This document shows, piece by piece, positions 52,121 to 61,948 of a stretch of DNA of 64,000 bases. Each line of letters starts with the position of its first letter. Position 1 is the stretch's first letter. This DNA is from Mesorhizobium sp. B4-1-3 (lineage in GTDB: Bacteria > Pseudomonadota > Alphaproteobacteria > Rhizobiales > Rhizobiaceae). The stretch covers positions 16,665 through 80,664 of the forward strand of contig NZ_VFTG01000023.1 in the NCBI RefSeq assembly GCF_006439355.1. Reading direction: 5' to 3'. The notes below the pieces were generated by a model, which saw only the letters and a list, made by a program, of their open reading frames with translations, had not been told where the DNA came from and did not search any database. Made by a program: the position numbers and the translations under genes.

Positions 52121-53602
52121 TCAGGCAAAAGCCCATTCGCCATCTGCAGCAGTGATTATGCCCTGCACCAATCTTCTATGAAGCTCGAGCCACGAAGGGT
52201 CGGTCACGAAGCCTTTTAAACTGCCACATGCCTCGGCCAGCGGAGTAGCGCCAAGGCGCCCCACAACAGCGTCCGCACCGCCGGTCGGGCTGGTCAAAAT
52301 CCGCTTGCACGGATCATCGTCGCACTCAATTACCCGGTGTCCCCAAGCACCCGAAACGTCGTCAGTCGCGAGAGCTTGCCGAAGCTCGGGAGCGATGCCC
52401 GCAGCCTCGAGTGCCCTGTGAACCACATGGCGCATCAATGGATAGAAGATTGGTTGATGGCTGCCTCCGAGGACTCGCACGCCGGGCAGTATAGACACGA
52501 CCAACATAGCCGTCAGGAAACTCGGAATGAGCGTACGATCTGCCAACCGCGCCACAATGTCCGAGGCTATAAAGCGGGCAACCTTCCTACCGCTCGAGGG
52601 ATCGATCAAATCTCCCGCAGCGAGCCGCAGCGGGCAACGCTTGCCACTATGGTAGAACCAGAAGAAATCGGTAGCTCGCGTCAGCCACCCGCTCCAGGGA
52701 CCGGTGGCGAGCCTGTCCAGTTGTGCTAGGATATTCGAAGCGAGCGCCGGCTCTTCCAGCAGACGGGTCCGCAGCCAGGAACCTGCGTCCGACAGATGGT
52801 CCGCCACCAGGTCGGCAATGTCCTCATCATCGATCTGCAGAAATGTGAAACGGCTTCCGAAGAGCTTTGGCCAAAGAACCTGATTGGCAGCCTTGATGGC
52901 ATGCGCAGGCCGCCGGAATTCAACGCTCGGCAGGAGATCGCGCAGTTTCGCTGCTTCGTCTTGCGCGCCCGGCTCCGCAGGCACCAGCTCGAACCGGTAG
53001 GATCCGGGCCCACTCAGAAGATTGTAGCCGACCATTTGGCTTCGGCTGAGGCCGAAGACGTTGACAGGCCTGCCGCCAACGGCGAGCCAACCGGGTCCTT
53101 TGCGCGATCTCTCAACGAGGCTTACCGTTGAGACCGCGTAGGAGACATAAGTCGAGCAGCCGTGCGCCGCGAGGCCGAGCATGCTGAAGATATGCGTGTA
53201 ATATGCTTCGGGATCGACGAGCAGAAGCAGATGTGGCCCTGTCTGCAGCACGCGCCGCCGTTCCATATCTCGGCGGATTTCCGCGGCAGCATCGGCGGAC
53301 AGCCCAGATCGCCCCGCCGCTTTCCCGATGACGCCCAACAACTTGTCGAGGGCCTGCCTCCGGACCTCGGGTATTGACCCCGATGCCGGCGGCTCGAACA
53401 GCCGGAACGCATAGTCGCGTACCGGCCGGGAGCGAAGCGGCTTCATCCAGGGATAGAGCGCCTCCAGGGCTTCGAGGACTGCCCATTTCGCACCCACCTC
53501 CTCCGTTGACTTGTCCACCTCACGATCCGTCCTCTTCTTCCGGGTGCCGTGCCGACCCAGCGCCGATCTCAACACCGCTCCGACGCTGATCGGCGCATCC
53601 AT
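52121..53602 (-). CDS. Unrecognised 493-aa protein
   Basis: 493 aa, soluble by composition, no signal peptide. Distinct segments: HLLLLVDPEAYYTHIFSMLG, GRPVNVFGLSRSQMVGYNLL, FTFLQIDDEDIADLVADHL, and DVSGAWGHRVIECDD near the end. None belongs to a family I can name. It follows an AraC regulator on the same strand (76-base gap) and faces a methyltransferase gene, so a small-molecule or peptide-modifying pathway is conceivable. Codon use is ordinary for the region. Confidence 0.65.
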   Translation of the reverse strand: MDAPISVGAVLRSALGRHGTRKKRTDREVDKSTEEVGAKWAVLEALEALYPWMKPLRSRPVRDYAFRLFEPPASGSIPEVRRQALDKLLGVIGKAAGRSGLSADAAAEIRRDMERRRVLQTGPHLLLLVDPEAYYTHIFSMLGLAAHGCSTYVSYAVSTVSLVERSRKGPGWLAVGGRPVNVFGLSRSQMVGYNLLSGPGSYRFELVPAEPGAQDEAAKLRDLLPSVEFRRPAHAIKAANQVLWPKLFGSRFTFLQIDDEDIADLVADHLSDAGSWLRTRLLEEPALASNILAQLDRLATGPWSGWLTRATDFFWFYHSGKRCPLRLAAGDLIDPSSGRKVARFIASDIVARLADRTLIPSFLTAMLVVSILPGVRVLGGSHQPIFYPLMRHVVHRALEAAGIAPELRQALATDDVSGAWGHRVIECDDDPCKRILTSPTGGADAVVGRLGATPLAEACGSLKGFVTDPSWLELHRRLVQGIITAADGEWAFA

Positions 53603-53677
53603 AGGTTCCGACGCCGAAGCACGCTTTGCGGCTGCGTTGCGATTTTCAAATTCTTGCTGCCAATCGATAGGGGTGGC

Positions 53678-54571
53678 CTAGATTCTGCATCTGCGCCGGA
53701 ACTCCATGGGTGAAACGCCGAACGCTTGCCTAAAGGCATTGGTGAAGTGGCTTGAACTCCCGAAACCGCACTCAAGCGCGATCTCGGTTGCCGAAAGGCT
53801 GGTCGATCGCAACATGCCGGACGACTTCTCCAGGCGGCGCTCAGCGATGAATGCGTGCGGCGTCTTGCCTGTCGACTGCTTGAATGCTCTGCAGAAATGG
53901 AACCGGCTGACACCAAGTTCCTTTGCCAAAGCGGCAAGCGTAAGGTTTTCGCCCGACAGCGATCCCATCATCTCCATCGTACGCTTGAGGTCGAATGAAG
54001 ACAGACCGCCTTTCAGGGATTCATGATAGGCGCCATTCAGCCTGACCATCTGCACAAGCAGTTGCTTGGCCTGCCCCTCCACCATCGCGGCGCTGAGCGG
54101 ATCAGGTTGCTTGAGCTCGATCGCGATCCTCTGCAATGCCATTTCGACGAGACCGTCTCGAAATCCGATCGACGGCGGCAAAACCGTCTGGCGGTGTCGC
54201 ACCGCTTCCCCAAACATTTCTTCCGCGAACTCCTGCTCAATGGAGACCAGCAGGAACGAGGCTGTCTCGTCGCCCTCGTCCCAACCGGTCCAGTCAATGC
54301 CCGCGGGCACGAAGACGACCGAGCCGGGATGGCGCGATGAAAAGGAGATGCGGCGTCCGTCGACGAAGTTCTCGCCGTTGCGCGCAGTGCCGTGCAAATT
54401 CAACAGAAACACATGACCCGGGAAAAAGATCTTTGTCTCCTGGCGCTTGAGGCCGGTTCTCTTGACCATGTCCACCCGCACCTGTCCCCAGCTTTCACAC
54501 TGATGAGCAAGCGTCCGGTGCTGCGAAGGACGCATCTGGTTCGGATCAAAGCCAAGCCACGCGCGACTCAA
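53678..54571 (-). CDS. AraC-family transcriptional regulator
   Basis: 297 aa with an N-terminal cupin-like effector domain (PGSVVFVPAGIDWTGWDEGD) and a C-terminal pair of HTHs: LAALAKELGVSRFHFCRAFK, TPHAFIAERRLEKS, ATEIALECGFGSSSHFTNAF. It is divergent from the methyltransferase gene at 54843 across 271 bases and upstream of the unrecognised gene at 52121, and probably controls one or both. Confidence 0.92.
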   Translation of the reverse strand: MSRAWLGFDPNQMRPSQHRTLAHQCESWGQVRVDMVKRTGLKRQETKIFFPGHVFLLNLHGTARNGENFVDGRRISFSSRHPGSVVFVPAGIDWTGWDEGDETASFLLVSIEQEFAEEMFGEAVRHRQTVLPPSIGFRDGLVEMALQRIAIELKQPDPLSAAMVEGQAKQLLVQMVRLNGAYHESLKGGLSSFDLKRTMEMMGSLSGENLTLAALAKELGVSRFHFCRAFKQSTGKTPHAFIAERRLEKSSGMLRSTSLSATEIALECGFGSSSHFTNAFRQAFGVSPMEFRRRCRI

Positions 54572-54842
54572 AGCGATTCCCGTACTTCCGTTACGTCAGT
54601 TCTTTTGTTTAGCCGAACCTTCGATTGCCAAACAATTCACAGATAACCCGTGGTTGGTAGAAGATGTGTCTTTATCGAAAAAATAGCAACCAACGGAAAG
54701 CCGCCAGTAGCCAGCTTCCCTACGACTTGCCTCAGTCAACGCCCCACCCGACAGAATATTAGACTGTTCTTAACCTCTGTCGGCACCGCTCCGTGGGCGC
54801 ATTGGCATCTCACCATCTCGACGGGTGTAGAGGCATACTGCG

Positions 54843-55817
54843 ATGCGCGGACTCGATGACTTCCTGGCTGAATGCGAGCAAGCCCCACGCATCAACGAAC
54901 TCGCCGGCTTCTTTGCCGCGACCGCCGCAGGCAAGAATGGAGTTCCTCTGCGCAAACCCGTGGCGGACAATCGCCTGCTGCCGCGGGACGAACTTCTGCG
55001 CGACCTGGTCAGCCTGCACGCGGCGCGGCAAGGCTTTTTCGACCAGCACTATCACGGCAGCATTCCCTACAGGCTGGAGGAGGAGTGCCGGATGGCCTAT
55101 GCGGTCCTGAAATACGCTCGCCACCGCAACGGACCGCTCTCGCTGTACAGCCTCGGAACGGCGGAAGGCACAATGGCACGGACGCTATCCGAACTGTCCG
55201 AAGGGCAGATACGAACCTTGTCGTGCAGCCCGAACCCGGAGAACTACGAATGTTTCATGGCGTATGGAGAGCCGGCGCATGCCGACTTCTTCATTGGCCC
55301 CTTTCATAGGCTGACCAAGGACGTTCTCGCCTCCACGCCACGGCTGGCGGATTTCAAGCCCGGCTTCGATATGATCCTGGAGGACACCACGTTTCAAATG
55401 TACTCACCGAACAGGCCGGGGCAGATCGAGTTCGTAAGCCAGCATCTGAAGCAGGACGGGATCTTCGTCTTCGTCGAGAAGTTTCGGGCGGCCGAGGAGA
55501 CGGACTACAGGCTCCGTGAATACCAGAAGGATTTCGGCTTCAAGGCGCGCTATTTTCCTCCCGACGAGATCGAGAAAAAGAAGGCCGCCGTTCTGAATAC
55601 CATGTTCGGCAATGAGGTGACGTTGGCGGCAATGGCTGAGGCCATAAAGAAACATTTCAGCTACTGCGTGCTGACGTGGAACAGCGGAAACTTCTACAGC
55701 CTTGCGGCAAGCAACTGCGAGGAAAACCTGAGCCGCTATGTTTCCCAGATGGGGAACCCCGCCATTCCACACGAATATGTCTACGAGGCCAGCCTGCAGG
55801 GCGGCTCAGCGGCTTGA
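54843..55817 (+). CDS. Class I SAM-dependent methyltransferase-like protein
   Basis: 324 aa. The Rossmann start is LSLYSLGTAEGTMARTLSE and later FDMILEDTTFQMYSPNRPGQ, KQDGIFVFVEKF and VTLAAMAEAIKKHFSYCVLT. The motif I glycines are partly replaced (GTAEGTMA) but the fold is convincing. A segment of about 95 residues precedes the Rossmann fold. Substrate unknown. The promoter region contains the divergent AraC gene, a likely regulator. Confidence 0.78.
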   Translation: MRGLDDFLAECEQAPRINELAGFFAATAAGKNGVPLRKPVADNRLLPRDELLRDLVSLHAARQGFFDQHYHGSIPYRLEEECRMAYAVLKYARHRNGPLSLYSLGTAEGTMARTLSELSEGQIRTLSCSPNPENYECFMAYGEPAHADFFIGPFHRLTKDVLASTPRLADFKPGFDMILEDTTFQMYSPNRPGQIEFVSQHLKQDGIFVFVEKFRAAEETDYRLREYQKDFGFKARYFPPDEIEKKKAAVLNTMFGNEVTLAAMAEAIKKHFSYCVLTWNSGNFYSLAASNCEENLSRYVSQMGNPAIPHEYVYEASLQGGSAA

Positions 55818-55876
55818 CCTTGCGGCCGTGCCGGGCCGGCTGGTCCAAACAACTCTGTCCATGAGGCCTCCGAGCC

Positions 55877-56842
55877 TTGAAGCAGGCCAGCAACACTTTG
55901 CGCCGCCTGGACCATGTGTTCGCAGCTGTCGACCATGGCAGCCTCAGGCAGGCGGCAAGAGCGCTCAGGGTTAGGGAATCCTGTGTCAGCCGCAACATCG
56001 TCGCAATCGAGCAGGCGCTGGACATGCAGCTGTTCGATCGCGATGTGCATGGCGTGCGGCTGACCGAAGCGGGCCGCGCCTGGACGGATCGCGTGCGGGT
56101 CCACTACGAGGGCTTGCATGACGCACTGGCCGGTGCTGATCGCAGCAATCAGGACGCTACGGCCATAAGGATAGGATTGTGCGGCCCGATCGGGCGGGCG
56201 TTCGTGGCCCGCCTCGTCGAGCGTTTCCACCATCTGTATCCGGGGGTGGGTGTCGCCATCGAGGATGTTGCACATGACGAGTGCCTGGCAGCAATACGCC
56301 GCCGGCGCCTCGACATCGTCTTTGCGCACGGGCTCCACAACGCTGCCTCATGCCGAACCGAAATATTCGCGAAGGAGCGCTTGTTCGTTCTCCTTCCCCG
56401 CGGCCATTCGCTCGCCGACAGACCTGCTCTAAAATGGCAAGATCTCGCCGGCATCAGCCTGCTGGTCTCGGCCCCATCGCAGTTGGACCTGCACTTGCAG
56501 GAGCATAACGCCGCCACTGGCGGGCCTGCTGTTCAGATATGTCGCGCCAGCGAAGCGACGGTCATCCTCAAGGTTCAGCTCGGGCTCGGCGTCACCCTGG
56601 CGGGCGAAGGCTTCGCCAGAACAGTCGCCATTGATGCGGCCGTGTGGAAACCACTCGAAGGCCACGACAGCAGCTGCTCCATCCAGGCGATGTGGCTGGA
56701 ATCGAACCCCAAGCGCGCGCTCCTGCGGCTCGTGGGGACGGCTCGGAACATAGCGTCGACAATACCGCTCAAGCCGGCAACGGGAAGCGTAAAACCCGCG
56801 CCTCAGGCTGCCCCGAACATCGATCGATGCCGTGACTCGTGA
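55877..56842 (+). CDS. LysR-family regulator near the trb operon
   Basis: 321 aa from a TTG at 55877. The HTH is LRRLDHVFAAVDHGSLRQAA through ESCVSRNIVAIEQ; the effector domain has normal length. This variant (SVSRxI rather than PAVSxQI) is repeatedly seen next to trbI and DUF2274 in alphaproteobacterial conjugative elements. It is convergent with the trb operon (14-base gap). A role in controlling conjugation is inferred from position. Confidence 0.85.
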   Translation: MKQASNTLRRLDHVFAAVDHGSLRQAARALRVRESCVSRNIVAIEQALDMQLFDRDVHGVRLTEAGRAWTDRVRVHYEGLHDALAGADRSNQDATAIRIGLCGPIGRAFVARLVERFHHLYPGVGVAIEDVAHDECLAAIRRRRLDIVFAHGLHNAASCRTEIFAKERLFVLLPRGHSLADRPALKWQDLAGISLLVSAPSQLDLHLQEHNAATGGPAVQICRASEATVILKVQLGLGVTLAGEGFARTVAIDAAVWKPLEGHDSSCSIQAMWLESNPKRALLRLVGTARNIASTIPLKPATGSVKPAPQAAPNIDRCRDS

Positions 56843-56855
56843 CTGAACGGGGCAC

Positions 56856-57080
56856 TCACCCGCTCGCCGACCGCCTGGCGCTTGCAAAACCGCGGTCGGT
56901 GGCAATGAACCGCTCCAGCATCGCAACGATGAGGCGTGTGGGCTCGGCAGGCGCTTGTCCCGCCTCGCGACCGAGGATCTCGGCGTAAGCGGTGAGGTCG
57001 CGATGCAGAGCGGCCGGGAGTTCGACAGTGACCTTGACCGGTTTGTCGTCGGCGATCGGCCCCAGTTTCAGCTTGGCCAT
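56856..57080 (-). CDS. DUF2274 protein, end of trb operon
   Basis: 74 aa, MAKLKLGPIADDKPVKVTVE, then a helical RHH-like segment (AALHRDLTAYAEIL). DUF2274 follows trbI in many alphaproteobacterial elements and is probably a small DNA-binding or regulatory protein. It starts two bases after the trbI stop. Confidence 0.85.
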   Translation of the reverse strand: MAKLKLGPIADDKPVKVTVELPAALHRDLTAYAEILGREAGQAPAEPTRLIVAMLERFIATDRGFASARRSASG

Positions 57081-57082
57081 AT

Positions 57083-58354
57083 TCAATCTCCGTAAGGTTC
57101 GAGCACGAGGTCGCGCGTGACGAGGACACGCACCGGGAAACCCGGCCGGATGGTTAGCGTCGGCGCGATGTTGAGCTGCCGCTGAACGATCTGCTGACCT
57201 GTCTGGCTGATGCTGTCGGATGCGCCCTGGCGCAGAGCGCGCACGATGTCGCTCTCCTCGCCCGATGCGCCTGCCTGCGCGCCGAGGCTTAAGATTGTGG
57301 AGAGCGCGGCCGCCTTGAACAGCTCGCGCCAATGGTAATCGACGCCATCCTCCAGGCCAGCATAGCCTTCGGCGTCGGCGCCTGGTTCACGTTCCAGAAC
57401 GATCGAGCGGCCGTCAGGAAAGATCAGCCTGGTCCAGACCAGCAGGACGCGCCGCTGGCCGAAGCCGACACCGTTGTCGTACTGGCCTATGAGCCGTGTC
57501 CCTTGCGGCACAAGCAGTATCCGTCCGGTTGGGCTGTCATAGACATTCTCCGTCACCTGGGCGGTAATCTGGCCTGGCAGGTCGGAGCGGATGCCCGTAA
57601 TGAGGGCTGCCGCGATCACGGCACCAGCCTGAAGGACGTTTTTCGAAGCCGGCAGTTCCACGCGATCCGGCGAGACTGTGCGCTTGTCGGGCGGCTGATC
57701 GAGGAAGGCGCGCTGCCGGTCCTGCGCCGTGGGCGTCGCGGGCTGGGGCGCGAGACCAAGGTTGGCGAGATCGGGCTCGGGCCTCGCGTCGGAGACCTGG
57801 GCCACAACCGGGCTGCTCGCGGGCCGCGTTTGGGTGGATGCAAAGAGGCGCGCAGTCCTTGCTGCCTCCAGTTCCTGCTGCCTTCGTTGTTCCTCCGGAT
57901 CGGGACCGAGGGATTCCGGTGATGGCACGGGGCCGGAATTTCGCGCGTTGAGGATCGGCCGACCCAGATCGCCGGGAAGCGGCGGACCAAGCTTCGGAAC
58001 GCCTACGTAGTCCTTGGGCAGGGCGGAGAGCCCGTCGGGGGGCTGGCGATTGTCTGTGGAATAAAGCTCCTGGCCCTGATCCTTCGGCCGGTTCTGAAGC
58101 GCGTAGATCAGCGCTCCGCCGACAGCCAGGCTGGTGCCCAACCCCAACCCGGCCAGCACCTTGCGGGACAGGCGCGTCACGCGCGGCGGCTCGGCGCGCA
58201 GCCGCATGGCCGCGGCTGGCTCATGGGTCAATGGCCGCGCGTCATCGCGGCCTGGCGTCTCCGGCCAGTCGTTCTCTCCGTCCGAACGTTTCAAGCGGGT
58301 TTCGTTCTGAGTGCCCTGGGTTTGATCCCTGGCGAGATCGAGGTGGTCGCTCAC
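57083..58354 (-). CDS. trbI: TrbI, VirB10-like conjugation channel protein
   Basis: 423 aa from GTG at 58354, overlapping the trbG stop (GTGA). One N-terminal membrane helix (LAGLGLGTSLAVGGALIYAL) is followed by a Pro-rich linker and the conserved VirB10 beta barrel (AGAVIAAALITGIRSDLPGQ, ILLVPQGTRLIGQYDN). TrbI spans the envelope and links inner-membrane energy to the outer-membrane pore of the type IV secretion system. Confidence 0.95.
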   Translation of the reverse strand: MSDHLDLARDQTQGTQNETRLKRSDGENDWPETPGRDDARPLTHEPAAAMRLRAEPPRVTRLSRKVLAGLGLGTSLAVGGALIYALQNRPKDQGQELYSTDNRQPPDGLSALPKDYVGVPKLGPPLPGDLGRPILNARNSGPVPSPESLGPDPEEQRRQQELEAARTARLFASTQTRPASSPVVAQVSDARPEPDLANLGLAPQPATPTAQDRQRAFLDQPPDKRTVSPDRVELPASKNVLQAGAVIAAALITGIRSDLPGQITAQVTENVYDSPTGRILLVPQGTRLIGQYDNGVGFGQRRVLLVWTRLIFPDGRSIVLEREPGADAEGYAGLEDGVDYHWRELFKAAALSTILSLGAQAGASGEESDIVRALRQGASDSISQTGQQIVQRQLNIAPTLTIRPGFPVRVLVTRDLVLEPYGD

Positions 58355-59490
58355 GATGCCGGCCCTCCACTGTCGCCGCGGAGGGTGGGCGGACGCCAAA
58401 ATGCACCGGTGCCCCGCATCCATGACAATGTGCCGCTGCGTTGCCCATCTGTTCGGGAGACACGGACCCGGGCCTGGTTCTTGCCGGCGCCGAAGCGCAG
58501 CTCGGCGGCGGCAAACAGCCGATCGACGACCATGTAGTTGCCGCGGACGCGATAGTTCACCAGCTCGGACGTATCGCCTTGCGGTCCCACCACGAAAAGC
58601 GGCGGCATTTCCCCCTGACCGATGCCGCGCGGGAACTCGATGAACACCTGCCTGCCATCATCGAAGGCGCGCAGCGGCCGCCACGGCGCACGATCGCCGG
58701 TCACCTCGTAGCGGAAATTGACGCGCGACAGGTCGATCCCCGTCGACACCGGCTGCGCCGCCTCGGCCTGCTGGTTCTGGCGGTGCAGGGCCACGAGCTG
58801 GTCCTGCGGATACTGCCACGAAACCGAGGCCATATAGGTCGAGGGCGCCGAGCGCAGCTCCATATGATAGGTGCGCCGGTCGGTGTTGATGACGAGATTG
58901 GTGACGAGGTCAGCGCGCGTGGGCTTCACCAGGATGTGGATTTGCCTTGTCGCGCCTGAGCCGCTCTCCGCATCGCCGATGATCCAGCGCACGGTATCGC
59001 CGGCTGCGACCGGTCCGGAGCCGACCAGCTCTTCCCCTGCCTGCAACGCGATGTCGGTGATCTGCCCTGGCGAGGCGTAGACCTGATAGAGCGCGCCATT
59101 GACAAACGGATAGACCTGCATGGCGTTGACGAAGCCGTCGCGGACGGGCTGGACACGCGCCGCCTGGTTGGCAAGGTTCACCCGGGCGGCGGGATCGCTC
59201 GGCTCCGGACCGGGCTTCGCGCCCTTCTCTATCGGCTTCAACTGGCCGGGAAGCGGCAAAGGCTTCGCAAGCTCCACCACCTTGACGGGTCGCGGCGGGT
59301 CGGTGGCTTGCACCGCCGGGACCGGATCGTCATAGGCAATCTCCGGTGGCTTCTGCGGAGTGGCGCATCCCGCAAGCGCCGAAGTGCCGAGCAGAAATGC
59401 CGGAAGTGCTATCTTGCTCAAGGCCGGCATCGCGCAGCGCAGGAGCGGCAGCCGCAGGGCAGGAGTGGATTCGCGGATTGCGGGCTTCAT
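58351..59490 (-). CDS. trbG: TrbG, VirB9-like conjugation protein
   Basis: 379 aa from 59490; the true start may be Met21 (MPALSKIALPAF), which directly precedes the lipobox TSALAGC. The VirB9 signature is GALYQVYASPGQITDIALQA and the C-terminal GNYMVVDRLFAAAELRFG. It is a periplasmic/outer-membrane lipoprotein of the mating pore. It overlaps trbF and trbI by four bases each. Confidence 0.94.
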   Translation of the reverse strand: MKPAIRESTPALRLPLLRCAMPALSKIALPAFLLGTSALAGCATPQKPPEIAYDDPVPAVQATDPPRPVKVVELAKPLPLPGQLKPIEKGAKPGPEPSDPAARVNLANQAARVQPVRDGFVNAMQVYPFVNGALYQVYASPGQITDIALQAGEELVGSGPVAAGDTVRWIIGDAESGSGATRQIHILVKPTRADLVTNLVINTDRRTYHMELRSAPSTYMASVSWQYPQDQLVALHRQNQQAEAAQPVSTGIDLSRVNFRYEVTGDRAPWRPLRAFDDGRQVFIEFPRGIGQGEMPPLFVVGPQGDTSELVNYRVRGNYMVVDRLFAAAELRFGAGKNQARVRVSRTDGQRSGTLSWMRGTGAFWRPPTLRGDSGGPAS

Positions 59491-60170
59491 TGGCCAAGCT
59501 CCTTCGACCAGTTGATGGCGTTGACGTAGATGCCGAGCGGGTTCTTCCTCAGCGTGTCGGCATCGCGCGGAGGCTGGACGACGATGGTGACGATGGCGGA
59601 CCAGCGCTCGGTGGAAGCGAGCGAACCGTCCTGGTAGCGGCGCTCGATCCATGCGATGCGGAAGCTCGCCGGAGAGGCGCGGATGACCGACGATACCTCG
59701 ACGGCGACCTGCTGCTTGCCGATCCTGGTGAACGGATCATTGGCGCGCGCATAGTCGTTCAGAGCCAAGGCGCCGCCTTGCGTGGTGAAATCATAGGCGC
59801 GCAGCCAGTTCTGCCGCAGGATGACAGGATCGGCCGGGATCGACCTCACCTGTTCGATGAAGCGCGCGAGATAGAAGGCGATCTGCGGATCGCTCGGCTG
59901 ATAGTCGACAGCGGCCGGTCCCACAGCCTGGGCCTGGCCGAGCCGGTCGACCTGCACCACCCAGGGTACGATCGAGCCGCTGGCTGATTGCCAGACGAGA
60001 GCACCCGACATAGCCGCGGCGAGCGCCAGGGAGCCGAAGGCCATGTAACGCCAGCTGCGCGCCTGCACCCGGGCCGAACCGAGGCGCTCGTCCCAGATCT
60101 GGGCGGCGCGCTGGTATGGCGTCTCCGGTCGAGGGGATTTTCCGTAGTGCGTGGACGGTCGTTTGAACAT
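59487..60170 (-). CDS. trbF: TrbF, VirB8-like conjugation protein
   Basis: 227 aa: a short cytoplasmic start (GKSPRPETPYQRAAQIWDER), one membrane helix (FGSLALAAAMSGALVWQSA), then the VirB8 periplasmic domain (VDRLGQAQAVGPA, SFRIAWIERRYQDG). Normal length. It is encoded two bases after trbL and overlaps trbG. Confidence 0.94.
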   Translation of the reverse strand: MFKRPSTHYGKSPRPETPYQRAAQIWDERLGSARVQARSWRYMAFGSLALAAAMSGALVWQSASGSIVPWVVQVDRLGQAQAVGPAAVDYQPSDPQIAFYLARFIEQVRSIPADPVILRQNWLRAYDFTTQGGALALNDYARANDPFTRIGKQQVAVEVSSVIRASPASFRIAWIERRYQDGSLASTERWSAIVTIVVQPPRDADTLRKNPLGIYVNAINWSKELGQ

Positions 60171-60172
60171 GC

Positions 60173-61534
60173 TCAGTCGCTTTCAGACAGGTTGATCGAG
60201 GAGCCGCCGCCATGGCTGTCGCCGCTGCGGACGGCGTGGGCGGCGACCTGGACGCCATGGCTCATCTGTTGCGAGCGCTTCATGCGCTTTGCCCAGGCGG
60301 GCTGGCTTTCGGGGGCCGGGGACGGGACGCCAGCGAAGCCGCCCGCCGCGAAGTCGCCGCCGAGCGTGCCGGCGCTGGATGATCCGCCGGTCATCTCGAA
60401 GGCGGTGCGGGCGCCGGCGTTGTGGCTGTCCATCATCCCGCCCGAGACCTGACTGGCGACGCGCTTCAGGGGCGAGGCGGCAGCCTGCGCGCCAGCGGCG
60501 GCTACGCCACCCAGCCCGGACGCGACGGCGGAGAAGCCGGATCGTCCGGCCGAGCCGAGCTGGTAGGCGGTGGATGCACTGCCAGCGGCCGCGGCGCCAC
60601 CGCGGGCCGCCGCGCCAATGGCGCCGGAGAACGTCGCGCTTCCCGCCGCGGCGACGCCAGCGGCTGCGGTTCCCGCCGCGACCACGCCGCCGGCGGCGAG
60701 ACCGGCGCCGACCGCCGCGCCGGCGCCGAGCTGCGGGCCGCCGGAGACAAGTCCGTTGGCGATACCCGGCCCGAAGATGCCGAGGCCAAGCAGCGAGAGC
60801 GCCGCGAGAACAATCGCCATGGCGTCATCGATCGACGGGGTGTCTGCGCCGAACCCCGAAGTGAATTCCGAAAACAGCGTCGAGCCGATGCCGATGACGA
60901 CGGCCAGCACCAGAACCTTGATGCCGGAGGAGATGACGTTGCCAAGCACGCGCTCGGCCATGAAGGCGGATTTGCCGAACAGGCCGAACGGGATCAGCAC
61001 GAAACCGGCAAGCGTCGTCAGCTTGAACTCGATCAGCGTGACGAAGAGCTGAACCGCGAGGATGAAGAAGGCGAGCAGCACCAGCGCCCAGGCGAAGAAC
61101 ATACAGGCGATCTGGATGAAATTCTCGAAGAAGGACCAATAGCCCATCAGGTTCGAGATCGAATCCAGCAGCGGCCGGCCGGCATCGAGCCCGGTCTGCG
61201 CCACCTTGCCCGGGCGCATCAGATCGTCGACGGCAAAACCGGTGCCCGATGCCTTCAGGCCAAGCCCGGCAAAGCTTTCGAAAACGACGCGGGCAAGGTT
61301 GTTCCAGTTGGAGATGAGGTAGGCGAAGACGCCGACGAACAGCGTCTTCTTGACCAGGCGCGCAAGAATGTCGTCGTCGGCGCCCCACGACCAGAAGAGC
61401 GCGGCAAGCGTCACATCGATGACGATCAGGGTGGTGGCGATGAAGCCGACTTCGCCGCCAAGCAGGCCGAAGCCGCCGTCGATGTAGCGCGTGAAGACTT
61501 CGAGGAAATGGTCGATGACGCCGGTGCCGCCCAT
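60173..61534 (-). CDS. trbL: TrbL, VirB6-like conjugation membrane protein
   Basis: 453 aa. Several membrane segments in the first 260 residues (LIVIDVTLAALFWSWG, FFAWALVLLAFFILAVQLFV, GFVLIPFGLFGKSAFM) are followed by a long Ala/Gly/Ser-rich tail, as in other TrbL proteins. It is the polytopic core of the mating channel. Located one base from the trbK-like gene, consistent with the canonical gene order. Confidence 0.94.
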   Translation of the reverse strand: MGGTGVIDHFLEVFTRYIDGGFGLLGGEVGFIATTLIVIDVTLAALFWSWGADDDILARLVKKTLFVGVFAYLISNWNNLARVVFESFAGLGLKASGTGFAVDDLMRPGKVAQTGLDAGRPLLDSISNLMGYWSFFENFIQIACMFFAWALVLLAFFILAVQLFVTLIEFKLTTLAGFVLIPFGLFGKSAFMAERVLGNVISSGIKVLVLAVVIGIGSTLFSEFTSGFGADTPSIDDAMAIVLAALSLLGLGIFGPGIANGLVSGGPQLGAGAAVGAGLAAGGVVAAGTAAAGVAAAGSATFSGAIGAAARGGAAAAGSASTAYQLGSAGRSGFSAVASGLGGVAAAGAQAAASPLKRVASQVSGGMMDSHNAGARTAFEMTGGSSSAGTLGGDFAAGGFAGVPSPAPESQPAWAKRMKRSQQMSHGVQVAAHAVRSGDSHGGGSSINLSESD

Positions 61535-61535
61535 C

Positions 61536-61940
61536 TCAGCGGACCTCCGAGCCGGAGGACGCGCGCTGCGTGGATGGCGCGTTTATCCCCTTATCGTGCG
61601 CTCCATTCCCGTCCGGCCCTGCCGATGCCGGCACGTTCGGGAAGAGCGTTGCCGGCTGAGCGGGAGCGGACGTTGCTAGCGATGTCCGCTGGCGCAGAAA
61701 CCGGCGCCGGGTCTCCGCCCATGCCCTCAGACAGCCGGGATCGCGGGGACCGGCCTCGCCGATCTGAGAGCAGCGCAGCAATTCGGCCGCAAGCGGATCT
61801 CCCGGCGCTATGGAACGGTCGCGAAGCGCGAGCGGCTCGGAATGGTGGTGGTGAGCGCTCTTCATCGCAATCAAAGCCGCCGCAAGAGCTGCGGCGATCA
61901 AGACAACCGCAGCGAGGCGGGCGAACATCCTGCTGTCCAT
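61536..61940 (-). CDS. trbK: TrbK-alt, putative entry exclusion protein
   Basis: 134 aa. A signal or anchor helix (LAAVVLIAAALAAALIAM) leads into a Cys-containing region (LRCSQIGEAGPRDPGCLRAW) and a Pro/Ser tail. The pattern C...P.CL.AW is that of the TrbK-alt family found between trbJ and trbL in rhizobial and sphingomonad elements. It likely blocks entry of a second identical element. Confidence 0.88.
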   Translation of the reverse strand: MDSRMFARLAAVVLIAAALAAALIAMKSAHHHHSEPLALRDRSIAPGDPLAAELLRCSQIGEAGPRDPGCLRAWAETRRRFLRQRTSLATSAPAQPATLFPNVPASAGPDGNGAHDKGINAPSTQRASSGSEVR

Positions 61941-61948
61941 CGCGCGCC

